Origin: Saturnia japonica
Taxonomy: Eukaryota > Arthropoda > Insecta > Lepidoptera > Saturniidae
Reading direction: 5' to 3'
DNA length: 64,000 nt
Assembly: GCA_033032175.1 (NCBI GenBank)
Contig: CM065313.1
Location: forward strand, 18,453,327 to 18,517,326
Every line of letters begins with the position of its first letter. Positions within the stretch are counted from its first letter, which is position 1. Of this stretch, positions 35,346-45,789 are shown one piece after another. A model generated the notes under the pieces. That model made no database searches. It saw only the letters and a list, made by a program, of their open reading frames with translations, and was not told the DNA's origin. Both the position numbers and the translations under genes were made by a program.

Positions 35346-35779
35346 CCAAGATGTTCTAGTATCGACATTGTGCCCGGCACTTACAACTTCATATTTATAT
35401 AAGTTGTTCCGAACATACATTATCCTTGTTTGTTATATACCAAAGTATATCACGTTAAAATAAGCAATAGTATTACCACGCCTAAAATGTACACGATAAT
35501 CCTTTTCCCTATATAAGTAAGACTCTATCCAGCTAAACTCTTCAATTATAACGCGTGTAGGAGACGGTGCCTCCATCTCATCCATTAGTCTTAAGCTGTT
35601 TATAAACGTTTACACAAATCCTCACGGTTCCTTTGATGTCGCCTACTGATTAGAGCCGCTTTGATCTAAAACTGGGAATTATACACATTGGCCCCTTAGT
35701 ATCATATCTGATTATTCATTTAGTTGGAATCTGTTTTTTTTCTATACCTATATATACAAAAATGGACGAATACTGTACA
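35346..35779. other. No gene seen
   Basis: Nothing recognised. Confidence 0.4.
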
Positions 35780-36131
35780 CTAGCTGTGCCTGCGGCTCCG
35801 CTCGCGTAGACTCTGAATGCCGTCGGTATTGTGGTGATTTCGCTTCCACCCTCATCGGTCGCTTCCAGGTTATTTTAAAGATAAAAATCCCTATTATTTT
35901 ATTTTCGCGGAATCCTAATTTTTTACTTCTTATAACATCAGCTTTCTACCAGTAAAAGTCTTGTGAAAATCGGTCCAACCGTTTCCGAGATTAACGGGAA
36001 CAAATAGACAAATAAAAATTTTAAAAAGTGATTTTTGTTATAAGTTCCGTGTATAATTTCGCATACGTTTAGTACAAAGCTGCTATTTTGACATTACAAA
36101 CAGACACTTACATTTTATTTATTTGTATAGA
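35780..36131 (-). mobile_element. Non-autonomous Helitron, family H
   Basis: On the minus strand it starts A|TCTATACAAATAAATAAAAT and ends GCAGGCACAGCTAG|T. Internal words GTCTGTTTGTAATGTC and GGTTGGACCGATTTTCAC match 24401-24908. Both ends obey the A|TC...CTAG|T rule. Confidence 0.75.
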
Positions 36132-36289
36132 TCTAACAGAATAATAAATTCCAACACCGTTAGGCCGATCAACATTGTACGATATGTAATGTAATATGTA
36201 AACATAAATATTATATCAAAGTGAACAACTAAAAACGATTTTTCGGCAGTTTCACTTGTCTCTACAGTTTATTAATGGAGAAGATTTTT

Positions 36290-36455
36290 ATGTTATGAAA
36301 TTCTCAATAGTAGCTCGGAGTTTGGTTTTGTGCCCAATTAATGGCAATAGGCTCGCCCCCTATTACATGGGACCTAAAAAATATACTCGGAGAACTGTGG
36401 GTGTACCAGTACAGCTCTGCCTAACCATTCGGGGATACAGGCGTGATGATATGTA
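36290..36455 (+). mobile_element. tRNA-derived SINE, copy 4 (headless)
   Basis: Starts at ATGAAATTCTCAATAGTAGC and runs through CCAATTAATGGCAATAGGCT, TATTACATGGGACC and GGATACAGGCGTGATGATAT. The tRNA-like head is absent, so it has no Pol III promoter. Confidence 0.75.
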
Positions 36456-36704
36456 TTTATGTAAAATACAATAAAATAATATTATCATACATATGTAAAA
36501 AGGTTTAATATATAGAATAGTATAAATATAGTAATCTCGCCTGCGAATAGAATCGTAAGTAAAAGATTGAATTTTGTCCCTAAGGACATGCCAGTCCCAT
36601 TATAACCTATACCTATTACTAATGCTAGCAAGAACTATAAACTAAAAAAAAATAAAAAAATATATATCAATTTTATACAGCTTTCGAAGGAAGAAGACAA
36701 CACA

Positions 36705-38129
36705 TTAGCTAAAGAATTTGAAAGAACCACACAGCATTCTGGCAGCATCCGATGTCGGTTCTGCCAGAATACTGTGATATACACCTACGTCACATATATT
36801 AATATTATATTTGTCGTTTAAAGCTATCCTATAATTATCTGTACTGGAACACTCCATCAAGAAATGATGGACTTCATCTATCTTATCACAGTGATTGCAA
36901 AATGGTGAGTTTACTTTTTTCATGAGATATCCAAATTTTCTTGATGGAATGTGTCCAGACCTTAACCTAAATGCCGTAACAATAGAAGTTCTATCCATAC
37001 TGGCCTCTAAGAACCACGGTACAGGAGGAGGCTCACATTGTATTGTTCGGTACCAAATTCCTTTCTCTCTTGAAATCAGGTCAAAATATTCCCTCCACAT
37101 GTCACGACATTTCCTCTTAAATTTACCTAACACCTCTGAATAGTACGGTGGAATACTTATAGCTGAACCTTCCATTAACGCTCGCTTGGCCAAACTATCA
37201 ACTTTCTCGTTTCCTACTAACCCTATATGAGATGGAACCCATTGCAACTGTAAACGCATATTAGAACTTTGGAGTTTAAAGATCTCTTTAAAAATTGCAT
37301 AGGCTACCGAAACTCCTCTGTACCCAGAGGCACATCGAGCCAAATGCTGGAGAGCACTCTTGCTATCAGTTAATATAACAATATTTTTGTGCATAGATCT
37401 AATACCATGCTTAATAGCCTCCAAAATTGCAAATAATTCCAGTGTCATTATAGATACATTTGTTGTAATATTAAACAAGCCAGAGCTATCTGTGCATGGT
37501 TCATAATATGCTGCACCTTGACCGTTAAAAGTTTTAGCACCATCCGTATATATCTGTATCCAACCACCATATTTTTCAGTCAGTTCTTTTGTTATATCAA
37601 ATTTTAGTGTATCTAAGATAAGATTTCTTTTTGGCCCTGTAACACTGTCTAAATTAAATTTAATTATATTGTTTATATTTATATAAGTGGGCCAAATATC
37701 TAAAGAGAACATTTGAAGGGGATAATTTGAATGAATATCAATATTTTCTTTCTGAATTTCGTTATAAGCCATTATTAGTGAAGGTTTCTTTTTTCTAAGC
37801 CAGTAGGAATTATTACATAAAGAGTTAAGATTAATTAAAAGCAAAATAGTCTGATTATTTGTCCACGAATGTGCCTTTAAACAAAATTTTTGAGCAAGAT
37901 ACCGTCTTCTTAAATAAAGAGGTGGTATACATAATTCGCTCTCCATTACATGGATTGGTGAACTTTTAATAAATCCCCCAATTATTCTTAAAGCTTGATT
38001 CTGTATCTTGTCTAATTTTGATACGTGTGTCTTTGCACTATTGTCATATAATATACACCCATAATCTAGTCTACTCCGTAATAGTAACATATATATATAT
38101 TTCTTAAATGCTTTGGATGTATACCCCAA
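36705..38129 (-). pseudogene. LINE ORF2 part 3: RT thumb, RNase H and Cys/His tail, still open
   Basis: 474 codons open; the initial Met is internal to the ancestral ORF2, since sense sequence joins it from upstream after a frameshift. Residues 14-60 are the post-RT region (LLLRSRLDYGCILY, KLDKIQNQALRII). RNase H spans about 188-320 with the catalytic set D196 (IYTDGA), E231 (MTLELFA), D255 (ILTDSKSAL) and D311 (GNEKVDSLAK), all present. A Cys/His motif follows: C411, C414, H421 or H422, C427 (CNHCDKIDEVHHF). RNase H would remove template RNA. It is unlikely to be expressed because upstream parts are broken. Confidence 0.88.
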
Positions 38130-39360
38130 GTACGCCCTGCCAACACTTTTAACACATTTAAAAATTTTGAAACCTTAGTTACAACTTCATTAATATGAGT
38201 TCTCCATAAGAGTGATCTGTCTAACCACATGCCTAAATACTTCACACTTTTATGCTAATTCTATTGAAGAGGAATTTATCTCTAGTTTTATCTGTTGCCA
38301 TCTATGGCCTCTGCTAAAGATGCAATACTTAGATTTACTAGGTGACAATTCTAAGCCTAGTTCTGCATATAAAACTATCATAGTATTTAAAGCTACCTAT
38401 ATATTATATTGACTTACTGTTAAATCTTTATGTCCCACATAAAAAATAAAATCATCAGCATATTGACCAACGTAAACATTTTTAATATTATGGCAAATCT
38501 TATAGGTTACGAGATTAAACATCAGAGGGGAGATAGGATCACCCTGAGCCAATCCCTGATTTGTCCATCTCATCATAATTTCTCCCTCTATGCCTGTTCT
38601 CATCATAAGATGTCTTTCGTTCAAAAATGACCAGAAATAATTACAAATTTTTTGACCAAATTTCAAATCATCAAAAGTTTTAGTTAGTCTAGATACTGAA
38701 ACGTTATTTTAAGCATTTTCTATGTCTAAAAAGAGGCCTAAAGTAGGTGTATTTTGAGAAAAACCAATTTGTATATAAGTTACTAGACTAACAAGAGAGT
38801 CCAAGCACGAATGAGCTTTTCTAAATCCTGTGGTTTGAACTGATAAAATTTTGTTTTTTTCACTATACCATTCTAAACGCTTATTTAACATACTATGAAA
38901 AATCTTGCAAATGCACGAAATAAGGGAGATTGGTCTTAGTTTACATTCCGCCGTTGCATTCATCTCAGATTTAGGTATAGGAAGAACTAATATGTCCCTC
39001 CACTGTCGTGGGACATGACCATAATGAAAAATCAGATTGTATAATTGTAATAAATAAAACTTACAGTTATCACCTAGGTTCGAAATCATAGAATATGAGA
39101 TCCCATTATATCCAGGGGCAGTATCAGACTTTTTAATACTTTTATTAAGTTCTTCTAATGTAAATTCTTTCTCAAGTATATGGTTATCTGATGTATAAAT
39201 AGGCGGATAGTTTACAACGGAGGAAGGAGTTAATGACAACAGAAGTTTTTCCCTTGTGTCTACTGGAACATGATAATTATTTGTATTCATACCTTTAATC
39301 CATCGCATTTTTCGCCACATATCCGTAACTGAAGTTGATTTATCTATATTATTACAAAAA
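38130..39360 (-). pseudogene. LINE ORF2 part 2: reverse transcriptase domain, broken
   Basis: Minus-strand RT core. Motifs in order: TAPGYNGISYSMI, VLPIPKSE, RPISLISCICK, QTTGFRKAHSC, LFLDIENA, GLAQGDPISPLMFNL and the catalytic QYADDFIFY. A TAA at 38709-38711 falls exactly where A-(F/Y)-D/N is expected after LDIENA. A TAG at 38397-38399 ends the YADD segment. Translation resumes as VALNTMIVLYAELGLELSPS, then shifts frame near 38250 to KSVKYLGMWLDRSLLW and shifts back near 38125 into the RNase H frame. A further frameshift lies near 39375. This is catalytically dead as a single protein. Confidence 0.85.
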
Positions 39361-39747
39361 CTGTGCCAACTAAATTGTTTTAGCTTGTTTAATCATAGCT
39401 TGAGCCTCTTCAACTTTTTTATTTAATTTCAACATGTTACTGGGAGTAGGATTTCTGCGAAATGTACTAAGTGCTAATCTACGTTCTGCAACTGCCCTCG
39501 ATAAAATTGGACTCCAATAACTTTTTGGTTTAAATGCATTTTCTGTTGAAGTATTTATATTTAGTACTGGGATATATTTATCAGCTGTATTATTAATTTG
39601 ATTAACAAAATAATCATAGTAATATTGGACACCTTCCTTGTTGTTAATATTTAGTTCACAATTACTACCAACTATATCTTTGAGCTCATGGCGGTATGCA
39701 AATCAGTCAGCTTTTTTGAAATTGCGCTTTTTAGAAGTACACAAAGA

Positions 39748-40419
39748 CTAGTTATAATTCAATACAATTTTTATAATAAGATGATCGCTAACTAAATTTT
39801 CGTTAAATACTCTCCAGTGAAATCTGACAGCAATATCTGATGATACAAATGTGATATCTGGAGATGTTCTCTGTACAATACCATTACATAATTTGACTCT
39901 TGTGGCATCACCATTGTTAAGAGAAGTATATCCGTTTTCCAATGAAGAGTCCAATAATTGTATGCCTCGAATATCACATTTGTATGACCAGTTTGTGTGA
40001 TGACCATTAAAATCCCCAACGATCAGTGAGTTTTTCGGTGCTTGTGAAAATATTTGATCCCAGTCTGATGAACATGTACGTACAGATGATGGACAATACA
40101 CAGCTATGACTGATTTTAAATGTTTACAATTTAGTAAATTTACCGTAACTATTTCTACACCAGGATTATTACAGCTTATAATGCTTGAGTGGGCTTGTAT
40201 AGACTTGTGGATTATGATGGCTACACCTCCATAGGAATCGTGTCTATCTTTTGTGTAAATATGATATCCTTTTAACTTAACTGAACAACTTGACTTTAAC
40301 CATGTTTCACTTAAAATTCCTACATGAATCTTTTCCTGATTTAAAAACTCCTGAAAACTTACTAATTTCGCCTGTAGACTTTGTGAGTTCCACTGAATTA
40401 TATTAATTTTGTTATCCAT
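39748..40419 (-). pseudogene. LINE ORF2 part 1: AP endonuclease domain
   Basis: Nicks target DNA to prime reverse transcription (family role). This is the N-terminal 223 residues of ORF2. Visible APE motifs are IIQWNSQS (residues 7-14), ILSETWL with the catalytic Glu, YGGVAIII, VGDFNGHHTNW, SPDITFVSS and SDH near the end. All the expected acidic and His residues are present. The start is the ATG at 40417-40419, which overlaps the ORF1 stop. A TAG at 39748-39750 and a following frameshift separate it from the RT part; another TGA lies at 39703-39705. Confidence 0.85.
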
Positions 40420-41745
40420 TAAAGAGTTTAAATACTTTTTCCAATAGTTCTCCTCCTGTTAACAGATTCATAAAAAAGTCTTTTACTTCTTCAAATACTA
40501 CCTTAAGACTTAACATTATTTTTGTCTCTAAATTTTCTTTATTAGCAAAGATTTGTCCAATTTTCGTAAATATTTTCTTAAATTCAAATTTAGTTTCCCG
40601 CTTCTTTTTTTCTGATCTTTCTGGCATAACTTCTTCTGAAACTGATGTAAAATGTTTTATACAAGCAGTGTCCGGAGGATAGGTATTGTTACACTCTTTA
40701 TTATTTTTTGTTGTTTTTTTTTTCTTACTTATTTTTGTACAATCCGGTTGTTCTATAATTTTATCAGGTGATCCTTCTGTCTGGAAGCTTGTAGACTCAT
40801 CAGAATTGTTAATGACGTTACTACCTTGAGCTACTACTTGACAATACTACATATGATTTCTGGGTCCAGCAAGATTATTCTCATATGTATGACTATTGTT
40901 CTCTATAGTATTCTTTTTTTCATGGATTTCTTTTAACACGCCCTCCAAAGCTTTTTTATAGGTCATATTTTCCTCGGACATTATAAAGCGAATTCTTTTT
41001 TCTTTTAAATAAAAAGGACAAGATTTATCTAAAGCCCAGTGATGACCTTTACAATTTAGGCATTTAAATTCCTCACTTTCACAGTTGGGGTGTTCTTCTC
41101 CACATTTGGGACATAATGGTTGTCTTCGAGAACAACGATTTTTTATATGTCCAAATTTCCAACATTTGGAACACTGGGTTACGGGAAATGAAAAAGATTC
41201 AACAGTAAATCTACAGCCATATGCGTAAACATACAATGGCATTTTATTACTTTTAAATCCAACACGAATTGATTCACTCTCTATCCATTTCCTCTCTGCG
41301 TCTCTACGTTTTAACCTTATGACTGATACTATCTCAGTTGGAGATTCCAAAATGTCCAGTATATCCTTAATTTCCAATCCCAAATCCATTCCTCTAATTA
41401 ATCCATAAGAAATATTAATTTTTTCTGTAAATTGTATTCTATAGCCCAAATCTTTTAATTTTTCACTGTTTATTAACATTTCTGCACTTTCCTCATTAAT
41501 TTACTGTATTATAACTTTATAAGGATTCCTATATTTTATTTTTGTGATATTAGCTATATTTTCGGTTTTCATTAACTTAGCGAGTGCCATTTGTTTTGGT
41601 AACATCTCTAAGGAGGCAATACTCACCTCAAATTTATCTTCTAAGCTATTTCTATTTTCATTTAATTCCATACCCTCAGTCGAGATACTTCTTAGGAAAC
41701 GTTTTGATCGTTTTTTGTAACTACTGTGAACCCGTCTTCACTAAA
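40412..41745 (-). pseudogene. LINE ORF1, gag-like with zinc knuckles, broken
   Basis: Binds element RNA in the RNP (family role). Reading from about 41745 the frame gives EDGFTVVTK, then after a frameshift KRSKRFLRSIST and onward. A TAA at 41501-41503 precedes the methionine at 41479, and a TAG at 40847-40849 ends the longest open part (210 codons). That part holds the knuckles: CSKCWKFGHIKNRC (C-x2-C-x4-H-x4-C), then CPKCGEEH and CLNCKGHH with spaced cysteines. After the TAG the same frame continues as a Lys-rich tail ending LFNG at 40412. The open frame starting at 41479 is thus a fragment, not the real start. Confidence 0.8.
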
Positions 41746-42003
41746 AAAAAAAAGTGCATGTTAATTCGAAAATAAAAATATTATAATTTCCAAATTTTTA
41801 TTTTCCAACTACGCGAGTATTTCCTTGTATACACTCCGTAATCTTACTCGTTAGTCATCTTTTGGTGTAGCATTACTCGGTACTATGATTTGCTACGATT
41901 ATGCTTTATTTTGTTATGACTTATAATAAATGATTATTATACGTAATTACGTATGTATCAAAATGTAAAATAATAATAATTGGTTATTAATTTTAACAAA
42001 ATT

Positions 42004-42213
42004 ATTTTTCTCAAACATGTATGGAAATATTATAATTATTTTCGAAAAAAGAACACGCGAAGTATCGCATTTACGGACAAAGAAAATCAAATCCATTACA
42101 AGAGCGTTTTTTGAATTTGGAACATTACAACGCTCCGGCAATGTTGTATGAAACGGCGTGCTGGGGTTATTAAATACTCTTTAATTGAATCTCTTTTATC
42201 ATTCTTGGCATAC
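42004..42213 (+). repeat. MITE family A, copy 2, right end missing
   Basis: Matches 618-826 from TTTCTCAAACATG through TTGGAACATTACAACG, GTTGTATGAAACGGCGTG and ATCATTCTTGGCAT, then stops matching. The terminal inverted repeat on the right is absent. The break lies about ten bases before the start of tandem unit A (42224), so a rearrangement probably cut the MITE. Confidence 0.7.
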
Positions 42214-42707
42214 CAAAGTAAGTCTCTTTGCTTTGTACAAATTGCGTTCACGTGGCTGTATAGCCATAAATGCGCTTGCCTTTCGACACAGATGATAAGT
42301 AGAAAATTGGCGGCAAAGCTGAAAATTCTTCTTGATTTGTTATTTACATACTTATTAAATATAAATTTAGTAATTGCCCCAATATGTGTAATGTCACTTT
42401 TAATATTAATTAAATTAAATGTATAATATAAAAAGTTTGTTTTATTTCCATGCATGTTTGCCTGTCTCGTATTAGTGAAGTCCACGGCCTTTGCAATAAT
42501 GTACTATTATTTACTTATTTTATAGGTAACCGGATAACAATGAATTACTGTAAAAACGCTGGACTAAGTCATTTAATAATAACGCTTTCCCGGTTTAACT
42601 TGCTGGACGTAATTTTTTATCCAAGACGTACCCGAATTCTATGCTAAATTTCATCGAAATCCCTTTAACAATTTTAGAGATATTGATGGGAAAACATTTA
42701 AACAAAC

Positions 42708-42738
42708 CTCAGAATACAGGTTTGTTCTGTATTCTGAG
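42708..42738. repeat. Perfect hairpin in unit A
   Basis: CTCAGAATACAG and CTGTATTCTGAG are 12-bp perfect arms around a 7-base loop, GTTTGTT, which itself is complementary to AACAAAC just outside the left arm. The same structure is at 48898-48928 in unit B. Confidence 0.85.
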
Positions 42739-43248
42739 AAACAAACATACTTTCACATTTATGATATATTAGCAACTCACCCCAGCTTCGCACGGGTAGT
42801 AGATCATAAATACCTACAATTAAGAGGATTAAAACTCTATTGATTTACGTGGCGATGAAAACCGTATCAAAATCTGTTCGGTAGTTGTTAAGTTTATCGC
42901 GTTCAGACAGAGAAACAGTCGCAGCGGGGATTTTATTTTATACTAACTGGGTCCTACGGTTTCACCCGTGTTAAAAGCACATTTTTAGGCAATTAGTTAT
43001 ACTTTGTGTAAAACCATCGACATTTTTATGAGGAATAAATAAAATTTTCAAATTATAATATAGCTATGTTACTCGCTGATGCTGTAGCTTTATATTGGTG
43101 AAAGAATTTTTTAAATCGGTCCACTAGTTTTTGAGTTAATAAACTATTATATGTCCTTGTTCACGACTCAATCTAATTCTATGCTAAGTGTCACTAAAAT
43201 TCTTCCAGCTTTTCGAGCGTGATTGATGGATAAACATTCAAACGATTG

Positions 43249-43250
43249 TA
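43249..43250. other. Empty target site (TA) of the mariner
   Basis: Unit A reads AACGATTG-TA-TATAAATATAG. Unit B reads AACGATTG-TA, then the 1303-bp mariner, then TA-TATAAATATAG. This TA is the undisturbed target dinucleotide. Confidence 0.93.
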
Positions 43251-45119
43251 TATAAATATAGTATATATTAGATTTGATTGGATTAATAATATAACAACAA
43301 AGAATTAAACTGTTTATTTTAAATAGTATGTATATGTTAATACTCAGAAATATAAAGACAGAATAAAAGCCGTTAATACTGTAATATATATATATTATAT
43401 TGCAATCAAATTTTCCCCTACATGACACTACTCATCGCTTTCCTCATTGCGTAACATATGCGGATAACTGATACTCCAGTCGGCAGAAAGCTGGAGGGTT
43501 AACCAGTTAGCGTTTGTGTTAAGAACTTGGTATTTGTCAACGTCTTGCGTCAAATAGTAGCCATTAACATCCGTGAAGTGAGACACACTCTGTGACGATT
43601 CATGTGGGCGGACAGACGGATATTAAGAATGGTGAGCAGACAAAAACTAATTATGATTTGACTTTATGACTTTTTTATTAATGTAACCAAACAAAAATGT
43701 TTGATTATAAGATGCTATACTGTTTTTCAAAGTTCACTGATTTATTAAAAATTTAAAAAGAAAACCTGACTTTTTAATGCTGGTTGGTAGGATGTGAAAA
43801 TTTTGTCAGACTAGATCGCGATTCACTGAGATTTGTTTCGTTTCGGCCTTGGGTATGAAGACGTGATACTGTTTACTTAAGACTACTGTGGCTGCTCGCC
43901 TACGTAACGCAATTACAAGCGTTTCCTTCCCCCGCTACACAGCCCGCCTCCATTATCGTCTGTAATATCTCGTCCCCTCCACGTCTGTCTTACGTAGAAA
44001 CGGTCGCGCATGAAATTGTCGGATCTTGGTCACCATAAACTATGTGCAACCACCGCGTACACACTGATAATGTTGTATATCAAGGTTAGCCAGCTGCTGA
44101 TAAGTTTGCAGACTACCATTACAGAGGTGACCGGCGGTGGATTGTGGATTTCTTGGTGGTCGTCGTTGATTTTGGTTTTACCAATCGTTCACATCAGGCT
44201 CCTTTAAACTAATTCTTTAACATAGATTCAGCAAACAAAGAACCCGAACTGTTCTCATAGGGTTTCGGGTCCAGTAATTTCGAATCCGATTCAAACAAAA
44301 CGCAGTCTTCAGTGTATGGGGGCAACTGGAGAGGATACAGAACTTTTCAGGCGTCTTGCTCGCGGATCGTTATAAAATGTTGCCTTACTGAGAAATACCT
44401 GTGTCATTTGACCATAATGTGCCTAACTTCTTGTCATTCCATTGTGATCCTACTGAAATGATTACGTATTTAAACAGGATTATCTCTTTGTAATCTAATT
44501 TACCTTTGGCCTGTCCTAACTATTAAGTGAGATAAATAGGTTTCGATTGGTAATTAATGAACTTTATTAGTCAGCTTTTCATGATATATCGGAGTAAAGG
44601 CGCCATCTATGATCACAATAATACAACTTCTGTTGTTGTGTAAAAATGTGTTTGTAAAAGTGCCATCTACGATCACTATAACACAACTTCCGCATAATGA
44701 TATCGTAGTTAAAACATGTTCCCGCTTAATGACATTATTGAAGTCAATACATGTTCAGTTGGTTCGGAAACACTCGACTATTGTCGGAGAAATCCACATA
44801 AATACGACCGCCAGCTGAGGCGAAAAAAACACATTCACTCTCGAGTCGGTGAAAGGCGGCATTTTATGTGATATAGTTGGATTATTGTGTACAAGTGAAG
44901 TGAATTATAAATATGTAACTGGGAGCGAGCATTTTGGGATATCACAAAAACTCTCTGAAAAGTTTTAAAAAGGGGCCTTTTTGTTAGAGCTATGTTTGAA
45001 GCAGAGAATAACTGACTTTAATACTTTCAGAACTAGATAAAAAAAGTAATGGTACTCTTATTTTTTCAGAATAATTTTTGTATTTTCGACGAGCACGATC
45101 GCTTTATCCGGAACTTTTT

Positions 45120-45173
45120 CATACTTTGCCTAAATAGCATTTGGAATTATATAGAATGCCTAGGCAAAGTATG
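45120..45173. repeat. Hairpin CATACTTTGCCTA in unit A
   Basis: 13-bp perfect arms, CATACTTTGCCTA (45120-45132) and TAGGCAAAGTATG (45161-45173). Further pairing of GCATT with AATGC inside leaves a short loop and a bulge. It is conserved in unit B at 52690-52743, where the only change lies in the loop. Confidence 0.75.
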
Positions 45174-45417
45174 TAATAATTCTATTTGTTTCGTACATTG
45201 CCGGATACTCTTAGGCATTTTATAGCATACCAGCATTTCATACATTATAACATATACACTGTACGTTACACCGTCAACCGAATAAAATTCAAATTTGAAA
45301 TCTAACAATATTCTAACGATTCTAATAAATGGACCATCACTTGTATTTAAAATGAATCAAAGAATAATAAATCGTAAAATTATTGTATTATAAATAATAT
45401 CTCAGCGACCGAGATAA

Positions 45418-45679
45418 GGTCCTCGTTAGCCTAGTGGTCGTAAGCGCAACTGCTATGAGCGAGGTCTTGGGTTCAAATGCCTGATCGAGCAAAGTGTTAT
45501 TGGGGTTTTCCTATGAAATTCTCAGTAGCAGCTCGGAGTTTGGTTTCGTGCTCGATTAATGGAAATAGGCTCGCCCCCTATTACATGGGATCTAAAAAAA
45601 TACTCGGCGAACTGTGGGTGTATACTAGTACACCTCTCTCTGCCTAACCCTTCGAGGAATACAGGCGTGATGGTATGTT
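45418..45679 (+). mobile_element. tRNA-derived SINE, copy 5 (unit A)
   Basis: A box TAGCCTAGTGG (45427-45437) matches the Pol III consensus. The B box GTTCAAATG (45471-45479) has lost its final C. The family body and GGCGTGATGGTATGT tail follow. The unit B partner at 52976-53239 has both boxes intact. Confidence 0.85.
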
Positions 45680-45789
45680 TAGGTCTAGGTATTAAAAAAA
45701 ACCGTTATAGGTAAATACCGAAGTAGTTTTTAAGTCATGTTAATTTTAATTAAAAGCGGCATTTTACTAAATCTGGTTTCGTATAATAA

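Larger units (their letters stand above)
36640..41765 (-). mobile_element. Non-LTR retrotransposon (I/R1-group LINE), near full length, inactive
   Basis: A minus-strand element of about 5.1 kb with ORF1 (gag) followed by ORF2 coding AP endonuclease, reverse transcriptase, RNase H and a C-terminal Cys/His motif. RNase H after RT separates this from most Jockey/CR1 elements and points to the I, LOA or R1 side of the tree (family knowledge); I cannot fix the clade. ORF1 and ORF2 overlap in ATGGATAA at 40412-40419. At least two stops in ORF1, four in ORF2 and several frameshifts make it inactive. Target-site duplications were not found, so the ends are approximate. Confidence 0.88.

Noticed and set aside
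36640..41765. Intact, active LINE
   Set aside because: Stops at 41501, 40847, 39748, 39703, 38709 and 38397, plus several frameshifts, rule out activity.
42096..42485. 129-codon minus-strand frame
   Set aside because: It runs from MITE family A across the breakpoint into unit A; the copy at 48364-48675 has a different C-terminal part joined. It is a chance frame over a rearrangement junction.
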